Shown piece by piece: positions 24,032 through 32,055 of a stretch of 55,290 bases of DNA. Source of the DNA: Actinomadura terrae (GTDB lineage Bacteria > Actinomycetota > Actinomycetes > Streptosporangiales > Streptosporangiaceae). Position 1 is the first letter of the stretch. Each line of letters starts with the position of its first letter. Below the pieces are notes generated by a model. It made no database searches. It was not told the DNA's origin and worked only from the letters and a program-made list of their open reading frames with translations. A program made the translations under genes and the position numbers. The stretch spans positions 7,032 to 62,321 of the forward strand of contig NZ_JAICDG010000012.1 of assembly GCF_022751215.1 (NCBI RefSeq), in the 5' to 3' direction.

Positions 24032-24891
24032 CGCGTGGGGCCGTCGTCGGCGACCGTGCCGTCCGGGTTGGTCGCGAGCGTGCCGGGCCACGGGTCCCGG
24101 TGGGGGAGGGGCGGCAGGTCCTCACCGAGGTGGCGGGCCAGGCGGGTGTCGTCTTCGTAGCGCAGGCTGAACAGCACATCGGGGTGCACGCCGATGCGGT
24201 GTGGGCCGGTGTCGCTGTAGAGGACTCCGGCTTCCTTCAGCGCGGCGACCGCGGCCTGGTAGCGCGGGTCGGCGCGCAGCTCGTTCCAGTCGACCTGAGA
24301 TGGCCAGCGGCTGACGCCGATCGCGGCGAGCAGGACGGTGGCTTCGTCGTCGGTGAGGGTGGAGTGGTGGCGGGTGGCGCCGGCCAGGGCGAGGTGTTGC
24401 TCGGAGGTCAGGATGTCCAGGCGGGCAGTGAGGGTGTAGGCGTCGGGCGGGACCCGCCGCAGCGCCAGCGGCCCGGCGAGTTCGGGATGGTCCTGGGCGT
24501 GGTCGAGTGCGTGCTGCACGCGGTGGATCGTCCAGTCGAGCGCTTCGGCGAGCATGTCGCGGGTGAGTGGGACGGAGGCGACGGTCAACGCGGTCAGCAC
24601 CGTCTGCGCGTCCTGCTCGGGGCCCGGTTCCTGGTCTTGGGGCGCGGTGCCGCGCCGGTTGCGCAGGATGCCTTCCAGCGTGGGGACTAGGTCGGCGGGA
24701 TGGATGTCGAGGCGTCGGCAGACTTCGATGAGGACGGTGACCGAGCGGCTGTCCAGGTCGGGTTGGCGGCCGCGCAGATCATGGGGGTGGATGCCCAGCA
24801 GGTCGCCGAGCTCCCACAGGGACAGGCCGCTGGCGCGCAGCCGGTCGGCGAAGCTCATCGGCTCTGGGGGCGGGCCGGACTGCTGGCTCAT
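24028..24891 (-). CDS. HTH protein encoded at the end of the transposition operon
   Basis: 287 aa. Residues 12-62 are an Xre-like HTH (SFADRLRASGLSLWELGDLLGI, then a helix ending DIHPADLVP). Residues about 90-130 look like a winged helix (TVLTALTVASVPLTRDMLAEAL), and residues 145-250 carry an Ala/Leu-rich helix set plus a VLYSDTGPHRIGVH strand. No zinc-binding cysteines are present, so it is not a recognisable TniQ. Its ATG overlaps the preceding stop (ATGA), tying it to TniA and TniB expression. A target-recognition or regulatory role is inferred from position. Confidence 0.7.
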   Translation of the reverse strand: MSQQSGPPPEPMSFADRLRASGLSLWELGDLLGIHPHDLRGRQPDLDSRSVTVLIEVCRRLDIHPADLVPTLEGILRNRRGTAPQDQEPGPEQDAQTVLTALTVASVPLTRDMLAEALDWTIHRVQHALDHAQDHPELAGPLALRRVPPDAYTLTARLDILTSEQHLALAGATRHHSTLTDDEATVLLAAIGVSRWPSQVDWNELRADPRYQAAVAALKEAGVLYSDTGPHRIGVHPDVLFSLRYEDDTRLARHLGEDLPPLPHRDPWPGTLATNPDGTVADDGPTR

Positions 24892-26585
24892 GGTCGGTCG
24901 TCGATGGAGGCCGGGCCGGACACGGGCGCGTCGGGGAGGTAGGTGTTGGTGGAGGCGGGGGTGATCCAGCGGGGCCGGTTGTCAGTGACGTCCAGGTGCC
25001 GTGGGGTCAGCGCCGCAGCCAGGTCGGGGTCGAGCGTGGTGACGGTCAGGCCGCGTTCGACCAGCCACCCGACGGCGCGTGGAAGGTGGCCGATGTCCAG
25101 GCCGTTGATGCAGCTTGCGGGGTGCATCCAGGGTGGGTCCAGGCCGAGGGCGCGGCAGGTGCGGCGGATCGCATCGCGCAGCATCGGGGTGGGGTTGCGG
25201 TGCTGGTCGGCGGGGTGGGTGAACAGCGGGTCGTCGTCGCCGGCGCCTTCGTTGCGGCGGTAGGCCAGGTGCACGGTCAGCAGAGTGCGGGCGTGGCGGG
25301 GGATCTCGATCGGCTCGGGACCGGCGAGTTCGCACCAGGCGCTGTCTTCGGCGCGTGAGCGGGGCGTGTCGAAGGCGCCGGGCAGGCGGTAGACGCGCCG
25401 GACCGGATGGCGGCCGGCGCCGGGGCCGCGGACCTGGGTTCCGTCGGGGGCGACGTCGGCGATCCTCAGCTCGCCGAGGCGGTAGGCGGTGTGGTTGAGA
25501 TGAAGGCTCAGGGCGGTGGCGGCGGCCGCGTCGGTGCGGACGATGGCGTGCAGGCGTCCGGCGATGTCCGGGGTGAGGTCGCCGGGCAGGCGGTGGGCGG
25601 GATCGGGCCCGAGGGCGTCGGGCTGCCAGCGCAGCAGGATGCCGCGCACCAGCAGCGCGGCTTGGACGGCGCGCAGCCGGACCAGCGCGGCGCGCGGGGT
25701 GGGGGCGGGGCCGACGGTGTGGTCGCGCAGCCACCCGGTGACCGCGCCGGTCACCTGCGCGCGGGTCATCCCGGTGGTAGGGCGCACGTGCGGGCCGGCG
25801 GGGTTGTCCAAGACGGCGGCGTACCAGGCGTCGGTGGCTTCGGCGGTGTCGTAGAACACCGCCTGGACCGGTGCGAAGTCCGCGCGTGAAAGCCGGCGGC
25901 GGCAGGCGGCCAGGAAGGTGGTGAAGTCGGCTGCGGGCAGCACCGGCCACGCGGCGGGGTCGGTGTGCCCGGTCGCCAGCGGCGGCCGCGCGGGCGGCGG
26001 CAGACGTTGCTGAAATTCCCACAGGTCCAGCATCTGGGTGCGGTCGCCGAACATGCCGCGGACTCGCGCGACGGCGTGGTCGTGGAAGGGGTTGGTCGGC
26101 GCCGACCACAGCAGCCACAGGTTCGCGCCGATCGCGGCGGCGGTGGCGGCGAGCTGGGTGAGCTGGTCGGCGCTCAGCAGGTGCGCGCGGTCGATGACGA
26201 CGTCGCGGGCGCCGGTCCCGTTCAGCCACGCGGTGCCCAGCTCCCAGGTGAAGCCGGCGCGGCGTTCGGACTTGGCCGCGTGTGGGTGTTTGCCGATCGC
26301 CACCAGCAGGTCCAACCCGAGCGTGCCCACGTCACCGGCGCCGGGGGTGGGGCGCACCACCACCCGGCCTTCGAGTGGATGGCCGAGCGCGGCGAGATGC
26401 CGGACCGCTGCGACGTCGTCGCCGGCGTTGTCGACGATCAGCAGGAGCGGCGGCGGCCGGCCCGCGGGCGGGGACGGCGGCGCGTCGGGTGGGGTGACCG
26501 GCCGCAGGTTCCACGGGTCGCCGGGATCGGGGCGGACGCGGGAGCGGCGGCCGGGAACGGGAGGCTGGGTCGATGGCGAGGTCAA
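24888..26585 (-). CDS. Unrecognised transposition-operon protein with P-loop-like and integrase-like parts
   Basis: 565 aa from a TTG at 26585 that overlaps the tniB stop and follows a GGAGG 6 nt upstream. An N-terminal alpha/beta region (LLLIVDNAGDD, later RDVVIDRAHLL at about 127-137) looks like a degenerate P-loop ATPase with a Walker-B-like strand but no Walker A. The C-terminal half has HTAYRLGELRIADV (Arg369), a box like the first arginine region of tyrosine recombinases, and later segments with that fold's rhythm, but no catalytic tyrosine motif. It stands where TniQ stands in Tn5053. I could not assign a family; both similarities are tentative. Confidence 0.7.
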   Translation of the reverse strand: MTSPSTQPPVPGRRSRVRPDPGDPWNLRPVTPPDAPPSPPAGRPPPLLLIVDNAGDDVAAVRHLAALGHPLEGRVVVRPTPGAGDVGTLGLDLLVAIGKHPHAAKSERRAGFTWELGTAWLNGTGARDVVIDRAHLLSADQLTQLAATAAAIGANLWLLWSAPTNPFHDHAVARVRGMFGDRTQMLDLWEFQQRLPPPARPPLATGHTDPAAWPVLPAADFTTFLAACRRRLSRADFAPVQAVFYDTAEATDAWYAAVLDNPAGPHVRPTTGMTRAQVTGAVTGWLRDHTVGPAPTPRAALVRLRAVQAALLVRGILLRWQPDALGPDPAHRLPGDLTPDIAGRLHAIVRTDAAAATALSLHLNHTAYRLGELRIADVAPDGTQVRGPGAGRHPVRRVYRLPGAFDTPRSRAEDSAWCELAGPEPIEIPRHARTLLTVHLAYRRNEGAGDDDPLFTHPADQHRNPTPMLRDAIRRTCRALGLDPPWMHPASCINGLDIGHLPRAVGWLVERGLTVTTLDPDLAAALTPRHLDVTDNRPRWITPASTNTYLPDAPVSGPASIDDRP

Positions 26586-27403
26586 TTCAGTCCTCCGCCC
26601 AGCAGCGCGTAGGCGTTGGCGACCACGTCGTTGTCGAGCCGGTCGCGGCCGGATTCGGCACACAGCATCGCGGCGGTCTGGGTGAAGGCGGCCCAGTTGC
26701 GCAGCGTGCCGTGGCCGTAGCCGTCGTCGACCTCCAGCAGCAGAGCGTCGTCGACCCCACCGTCGACCCCACCATCGGTCCCGCCCACCGACCGGCCGTC
26801 GCCGCGGTAGATGGGATGGTAGGTGCGCATCAGCGCGGGGACCTGGTCGCGGGGCAGCTTCTTGAACGGCAGCCGGCGGAACACCCGGGAGGCCAGCATC
26901 GGCTCGCGCGACAGCACCTCCCAGCAGCCGTCCCCGCCGACGTACAGCAGCGCGAACCGGGTGTCGGGATGGTCGTGCAGATGCCGCAGCAGCTCGATGC
27001 AGTCGCCGTTGAGGCGTTGGGCCTCGTCGATGACGATCAGCCGCTGCGGCCCGGACAGGTGCTCGACCAGCGCGGCGGTCAGGTAGAAGCGGTTGCGGCT
27101 GCGCGGGGCCGCCGCGCCGGTGAGCGCCTGGAGCAGTTCGTCGGCGACCAGCCGCATGCTCGGGCGGCTGGGGAACGCCAGCGTCACCGCGGCCACGCCC
27201 ACGCCGAGGTGGCGGTCCTGGCCGTCGCGGCGCAGCCGTTCCAAACTCGCCTGGACGGCGTAGGTCTTGCCGGTGCCGGCGGCGCCGTGCACCACCCCGG
27301 TCGCCCCGTGGGCGATCAGGTCATCGATGATCCGTCCGGTGAGCTGGAACTCGCGCGTGGTCAGCGTGGCCGCCCCGGCCAGGTTCGCGAACTGGGCCGG
27401 CAT
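26582..27403 (-). CDS. tniB: TniB/TnsC-like AAA+ transposition regulator
   Basis: 273 aa. Walker A GAAGTGKT is at 40-47, Walker B LIVIDEAQ is at 122-129, then a sensor-like RFALLYVGGDG strand and arginine-rich SRVFRRLPFKKL. Size and order match TniB/IstB/TnsC ATPases that assemble on target DNA and activate the DDE transposase. The start overlaps the tniA stop (TGATG), with GGAGAG just ahead. The C-terminus is a helical DDG-x-GHGTLRNW region. Confidence 0.88.
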   Translation of the reverse strand: MPAQFANLAGAATLTTREFQLTGRIIDDLIAHGATGVVHGAAGTGKTYAVQASLERLRRDGQDRHLGVGVAAVTLAFPSRPSMRLVADELLQALTGAAAPRSRNRFYLTAALVEHLSGPQRLIVIDEAQRLNGDCIELLRHLHDHPDTRFALLYVGGDGCWEVLSREPMLASRVFRRLPFKKLPRDQVPALMRTYHPIYRGDGRSVGGTDGGVDGGVDDALLLEVDDGYGHGTLRNWAAFTQTAAMLCAESGRDRLDNDVVANAYALLGGGLN

Positions 27404-29166
27404 CAGCTCTCCTGCCCGGCAGTGGAATCGGCCGCCGCATCGGCTGCGGGGGCGGCTGCGGAGTCGCTCGCGGTCGGGCAGGTGGGCTCGATCATGCCGG
27501 GCGGAGCCGGCTCGCCGGGGTCGGGTTGGGCGGGTTCGAGTGGGGCCGGGGTGGCTTGGGTGGTGGGGTCGGTCAGGCCGAGCAGGTTGGTGCGGGCGCG
27601 GCGGCGTAGCCGTTCGTCGCTGCGGCGGGCCGCCAGCTCGTCGCCGGCGCGCGCGGGCAGGATCCGCGATTCGGTGGCCGGACCGTCCCCGGTGAGCGGC
27701 ACCAGCTCGGTGCGGGCGCGAGCGGTCGCCCGGCGGCGGGCGCGCCCCAGCCGCCGGCTCTCGGCGCGGGCGTGTTCACGGAACGCCTCCGCCTGTTCGG
27801 CAGTGAGCCGCTCAGCCGGGTGCGCGGTGCACAGGTGTGCGCCGTTCAAGTAGACCTCGAGGAACCGGTCGTCGTGCGGCATGTACCGGACGGCGACCTT
27901 CTGCCCGCCCCGGCCCTGCAGCTCGGGCGCGACGTAGGACAGGCCGCCCCAGCGGATGCCGTCCTTGCCGATCGTGCGTTCGGCCTCGGCCAGCAGCAGG
28001 TGCCGCAGCTGCTCGGCGCCGATCCGCACGAGCGCGGTGGTGTCCTCGCTCCACGCCTGGGCCGGGGTGCGGCCGCCGAGTCCGGTGTGCGGGCGCTCGG
28101 TGTTGTACCAGCGCGCCCAGCTCGCGAAGGTCTCGGCGAATCGCTCGATCCGCATCGGCCGCACCGCGGCCTCGCCAGCTCCACCGGTGCCGGGGTCGGC
28201 GGCGCGGGCGCGGGCGCGGGCGGCGGCCCGGTCGTCCAGCGGCCCGTACAGCTTCCCGGCGGCGTCGCGTGGGCCGCCGGTGAACCCGGGCAGACCGCTC
28301 ATTAGCGTGGTGTCGATGGTGGCGTGCAGCCGCTCCACCTTCCCTTTGCGGTGCGGCTGGTAGGCGGGCAGCCGATGCCCGGTCACGCACAGCGCGGCGA
28401 ACACATCGCCGACAGCGCGGGCGGCGAACTCCAGCCCCCGGTCGATCCGGAACGAGGCGGGCACCGCGCCGAACGGGCCGCGCGCCGGGTCGTAGACCAG
28501 CGCCATCCGGATCGCGGTCAGCACCGTCCCGGCGTGCGGGGTGAGGGAGATCGCCCAGCCGACCAGGGCCCGGGTCCCGTCGTCGACGATCGTGGTCAGC
28601 CACGGGCACACCGCCGTGCCGCGCGGCGGCAGCACCAGCACCGGCAGCTGCTTGTGGTCCAGTTCCCAGATCTGGTTGCGGTGCGCCGGCGCGCGGGTCA
28701 AGTAGACACTCGCCACCCGGCGGCCTTCCTCCCCGGTGCGCCAGGCCGCCCGCTCGGCCGGCGTCAGCTCCCGGGCGAAGCTCTCCTGCAACGTCCGCAG
28801 CGACACCGCAGCCGCGTCCGCCCACCCGGCGCGCAGGAAGTCCGGCACCGCCACCCCGGCAGCCCTGACTTCGGCGGCACTGCCCGAGCCCGACACTGCG
28901 GCGGTCCGGGCCCGGTGCACCGCGGCGACGTTGCCGCGGAAGTAGGCGTAGGCCTCCCGGTCGGTGTCGGTCAGCCGGTACGGGGCCCGGCCTTGCGGCT
29001 TGCGGCCCTGCTCTGGGGTGGCGAGCCACCGCCACACCGTCCGCTCGGTGATCCCGAGCCCCGACGCGGCCAGCCGCACGTGCTCGGCCGACAGATCACC
29101 CGCTTGGCGAAGGTGCCGCAGCCGGACCGTCGTGGCCTCCCGCTGCTCCCGGCTGACCCACGGCAC
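27403..29166 (-). CDS. tniA: TniA-like DDE transposase (Mu/rve family)
   Basis: 587 aa from a GTG at 29166 with GGGAGG 6 nt upstream; an ATG at 29226 is possible. An N-terminal HTH region (RHLRQAGDLSAEHVRLAASG, ITERTVWRWL) is followed by the retroviral-integrase fold: D170 in WELDHKQ, D242 in RIDRGLEF and E278 in GKVERLH, giving the classical 35-residue D-to-E spacing. A Mu-type C-terminal beta barrel follows (VRYMPHDDRFLEVYLNG), then a Pro-rich tail. It cuts and joins transposon ends to target DNA with TniB. Confidence 0.92.
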   Translation of the reverse strand: MPWVSREQREATTVRLRHLRQAGDLSAEHVRLAASGLGITERTVWRWLATPEQGRKPQGRAPYRLTDTDREAYAYFRGNVAAVHRARTAAVSGSGSAAEVRAAGVAVPDFLRAGWADAAAVSLRTLQESFARELTPAERAAWRTGEEGRRVASVYLTRAPAHRNQIWELDHKQLPVLVLPPRGTAVCPWLTTIVDDGTRALVGWAISLTPHAGTVLTAIRMALVYDPARGPFGAVPASFRIDRGLEFAARAVGDVFAALCVTGHRLPAYQPHRKGKVERLHATIDTTLMSGLPGFTGGPRDAAGKLYGPLDDRAAARARARAADPGTGGAGEAAVRPMRIERFAETFASWARWYNTERPHTGLGGRTPAQAWSEDTTALVRIGAEQLRHLLLAEAERTIGKDGIRWGGLSYVAPELQGRGGQKVAVRYMPHDDRFLEVYLNGAHLCTAHPAERLTAEQAEAFREHARAESRRLGRARRRATARARTELVPLTGDGPATESRILPARAGDELAARRSDERLRRRARTNLLGLTDPTTQATPAPLEPAQPDPGEPAPPGMIEPTCPTASDSAAAPAADAAADSTAGQES

Positions 29167-29355
29167 CACAGACCTCCCGCGAGATGGCCCTCGACCCGAC
29201 ACCCGAATCCGGATGAGAGCGGTCAATCGCTCACGACGCGCAACCGAACGACATCGGAAGGTAGCAGGAGAATTACGGACAGTTGAGCGACTTCCGGGAA
29301 GCGACCTCTCGGCCGAATCCGGTCACCAGGCCGACGCGCGGAGCCGAACGGATGG

Positions 29356-29868
29356 TCACGCGTCGATGTCCAGCAGTTCGGCCAGTTCGCGCGCTCGCCG
29401 CAACCGGCCGGCCAAGGCGTGCTTGGTGATCGCAGGCGCGTGCCGGGCGGCGAGCTGCGACAGCGACGCCTGCGGATGTTCCCGGCGCAGCTGCAAGACC
29501 TTGAGGTAGTGCGGCGGCATCGGCCGGGCGGTCCCACGGCGAGCGGCTCCTCGGGGAGCGGCCTCTTGGCGAGCACGTGCACTGCACCGGTCGCTGCAGA
29601 AGACCCGGGGCCGGCCTCGCCGGAAGCTCGGCGGCAGCACAGCACCGCAGTGACGGCACGCTTCGCGCCGGTCGACAGCGGCGACCGCTTGTTCGGCGTG
29701 AACCTTCGCCAGGAGGCAGGCCAGCACATCTTCCACGAACTCCAGGGTCGGCAACCGCACCGCCTGGGATGCCGGCATCGCCGCGGGTTCGGTGGCGCGG
29801 CTGCGCAGCCACGCCACGCGCTCGCGAACGCACTCAAGCGTCGTCTGATACGCCGTCGCCTCGTCCAT
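29356..29868 (-). CDS. Zinc-finger protein with WhiA-like C-terminal HTH
   Basis: 170 aa from the ATG at 29868 (GGAGGTC directly upstream). A helical N-terminus includes LPTLEFVEDVLACLLAK. A four-Cys zinc finger follows (CRHCG, then VFCSDRC), then a C-terminal HTH (YLKVLQLRREHPQASLSQLAA, ITKHALAGRLRRARELAE) like the DNA-binding end of WhiA. It lies inside the transposon between tniA and the hypothetical 259-aa protein. It could recognise transposon ends or regulate the operon. Confidence 0.65.
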   Translation of the reverse strand: MDEATAYQTTLECVRERVAWLRSRATEPAAMPASQAVRLPTLEFVEDVLACLLAKVHAEQAVAAVDRREACRHCGAVLPPSFRRGRPRVFCSDRCSARARQEAAPRGAARRGTARPMPPHYLKVLQLRREHPQASLSQLAARHAPAITKHALAGRLRRARELAELLDIDA

Positions 29869-29933
29869 GACCTCCGCCTGCAGCCGGGTTCGCACCGGTG
29901 ATCAGCGCACCCCGTGAAGGTGGCGTACTGCTT

Positions 29934-30713
29934 TCACAGGCTCGCGGCGCCGGGGAGGTCGTGCTCAAGGGGCCGCCGGTAGGGGGCGCGGGCGAGGAAG
30001 TCGCGATAGCGGCCGCTCACCTCGGCCTCGGCCTGCTCTGGGGTCGGATCGGCGTACCCGGGCGGCGCGTACGGCCAGGGCCGCGCCTCCAGGCAGCGGT
30101 GGACGTAACGAATCCGCGCGAGCACAGGCTGGTGCGTCAGCCTCTGCTCCTCGGCCAGCGCGCCGGCCAGCGCGGCGTTGAAGCTCTGGTCCATCCGGTG
30201 CAACTGCAGGGGATCGATGATGGCCAGCACCCACCCGGCGGCGTGCGGAGGCTCCGCGCACAACCCGACATGGCCGGCGAAGGTGACCAGGAACAACCCG
30301 CGCCCTCCATCGGGAGTCGCGGCCAAGACCTTGTCCCAGTCCGATCGCAGCAGCATGTCCCGGCGCTCGGCCAGCACGACCGGGAACGGCACGCCCTGGC
30401 GCTGCTTGGCGACCTCACCCGGGGCGATCTGCGTCCAGTAGGTCTCCTCGGCGTCCAGCCGCATCGCCCGCAGCCCCTCCAGCAGCGACCCGGCCTGCCG
30501 GGCTGGGACCGCCAAGCGCACCGGCTCGCCGTCCTCCGGGCCCATCCGCACCGTGACCATCCCCTCGCGATGGCCGACTTCCCTCGTCTCCACGACCACG
30601 TGACGCCGTCGCGAGCCCGAACTCCCAGTGGCAGCGCGGCCCGCCCCGGCGCCACCTCGCCCCTCGCCTCGCCCCTCACCGCGTCGTGCCCGGTTCCTTG
30701 CGGCCTTGCCCAT
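29934..30713 (-). CDS. Hypothetical transposon protein
   Basis: 259 aa. The N-terminal 35 residues are Arg/Gly-rich and probably disordered. The rest is a mixed alpha/beta domain (VVLAERRDMLLRSDWDKVLAA, LFLVTFAGHVGLCAEPP, WVLAIIDPLQLHRMDQSF). There are no TM helices and no motif I recognise. An AAGG site lies ahead of the ATG. It has the same orientation as tniA and the resolvase gene. Confidence 0.65.
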   Translation of the reverse strand: MGKAARNRARRGEGRGEGRGGAGAGRAATGSSGSRRRHVVVETREVGHREGMVTVRMGPEDGEPVRLAVPARQAGSLLEGLRAMRLDAEETYWTQIAPGEVAKQRQGVPFPVVLAERRDMLLRSDWDKVLAATPDGGRGLFLVTFAGHVGLCAEPPHAAGWVLAIIDPLQLHRMDQSFNAALAGALAEEQRLTHQPVLARIRYVHRCLEARPWPYAPPGYADPTPEQAEAEVSGRYRDFLARAPYRRPLEHDLPGAASL

Positions 30714-30845
30714 CGCTGTGCCCTTCCATCCGCGCTGCCGTGCAGGTGAACAGCATCCTGCCGGCCAGGTGCCAGACCATTGAGGCGCGCCGTCTCCCCG
30801 GCTGACCGGCGCGGTTTCGTGGTCCTGATCGCGGCCGCCGCCCGA

Positions 30846-31748
30846 TCACCTGGCTCTATCGGCCACCTCCACGCCCGAGGCGTCAGCGTCGGCCAGGGCC
30901 CGGTACAGCGAGGCCACCGAGGGCGGCTTGCCCGCGTTCTTGCCGGTCGCGATCTTCAGCTTGGCGGCGATCGCGGGCACCGGGACGCCCTTGGCGCGCA
31001 GCGCCAGGACGAAGGTGAGCATGTCGTCGTCGATCACCCTCGGGCGGCCGCCGTGGTTGCCGCGCGCGGCCGCGGCCTGCTGGCCTTCCAGGGTCTTGTC
31101 ACGGATGTAGTCGCGGTCGAGCTGGGCGGCGACCGCCAGCACCGCGAACAGCATCGCGCCCAGCCCGTTCGGGTCGTAGATGCCCGTCAGCGGCCCCGAC
31201 AGCAACTCCAGCTGGATCCCGGCGGCCTGCAACCCACTGGCGAGCGTCATCAGCTCGGCGGCATTGCGCGCGGGCCGCTTGAGCTCGTGCACGGTGAAGA
31301 TGACCGTCTGCCCGGGCGCGGCCGACTTGATGTCCCGGCACAGCGCGAGCGCCGCCTCCAACTCGGGCCGCACTTTGACGCGGGTGGAGATCTTCTCGGC
31401 GAAGACACGGGTGCACCCGGCGGCGCGCAACGCCACCAGCTGGCTGTCGAGTTCCTGGCCCTTGGTGGAGCAGCGCGCGTACCCGATCCGGATCGGCGGC
31501 GCGGCCGGGCCGATCTCGGCGGCCGGCACCGGCGGCAGCGCCTGCCAGGTCGCGCCGGGCCGGCGCCCGGCCGGGACGGGCACCTCCAGGAGGTCGCGCA
31601 GCGCGGGCACCAGGATGAACCGCGCGGTGTGGTACTTGGCCGCGACCTTGCCGCCTCGGGTGCGGCACGGCGAGGGCGCCATCACCTCACATGCCGGGCA
31701 GTCGTGCGCCTCGACGGCGTCCGCCGCCTCATCCGGGGTCAACTCCAC
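30846..31748 (-). CDS. Serine resolvase (TniR-like) with N-terminal zinc finger
   Basis: 300 aa from a GTG at 31748. Residues 1-60 hold a zinc-finger pattern of the CPAC/C/H type (HDCPACEVM, C, then YHTAR), common in actinomycetes. Residues 87 onward are the resolvase domain: IRIGYARCSTKGQ with Ser94 as nucleophile, LDSQLVALRAAGC, and VFAEKIS. A C-terminal HTH follows (FVLALRAKGVPVPAIAAKL, SVASLYRAL). Resolvases of Tn402-like elements resolve cointegrates at an adjacent res site, and the repeats at 31758-31877 fit. A zinc finger fused before a resolvase is unusual. A longer start at 31859 is possible but would run through the res-like repeats. Confidence 0.85.
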   Translation of the reverse strand: MELTPDEAADAVEAHDCPACEVMAPSPCRTRGGKVAAKYHTARFILVPALRDLLEVPVPAGRRPGATWQALPPVPAAEIGPAAPPIRIGYARCSTKGQELDSQLVALRAAGCTRVFAEKISTRVKVRPELEAALALCRDIKSAAPGQTVIFTVHELKRPARNAAELMTLASGLQAAGIQLELLSGPLTGIYDPNGLGAMLFAVLAVAAQLDRDYIRDKTLEGQQAAAARGNHGGRPRVIDDDMLTFVLALRAKGVPVPAIAAKLKIATGKNAGKPPSVASLYRALADADASGVEVADRAR

Positions 31749-31757
31749 CCGGCCAGT

Positions 31758-31877
31758 CTCGCAGAACCCCCTCGCATAACCTTCAGGTTCTGCGAGGAAT
31801 TCTGAGAATCGCGACCTGGGCGGACACGGCACCGCCACGGCCGTTCGCCGGTCTCGCACAACCGGTCATTTATGCGA
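31758..31877. promoter_or_regulatory. Putative res site of the resolvase
   Basis: Inverted half-sites of the type CTCGCANAACC occur at 31758-31768 and 31771-31781. The opposite orientation GGTTCTGCGAG is at 31786-31796, another forward copy is at 31853-31863, and a degenerate reverse partner TTATGCGA is at 31870-31877. Serine resolvase sites are built from such dyads next to the gene. The site also covers the likely resolvase promoter, so self-repression is plausible. Confidence 0.6.
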
Positions 31878-32055
31878 ACGACCCGTCCGCGGTGAGGGTC
31901 CTGTGCCGCCCCGCACCGCCGCCGCGGCGACGGCCGAGGATTGGCCTCGCCAGGTGGAATGTGGTTCCGGCAGCGGGTTGCCGTTAGGGTCGGTGATCGG
32001 TGTGCCGGGAAGTCTGGTCGGCGTTGGTTTCGTCGACCCTTGAAAGACCCCGGTG

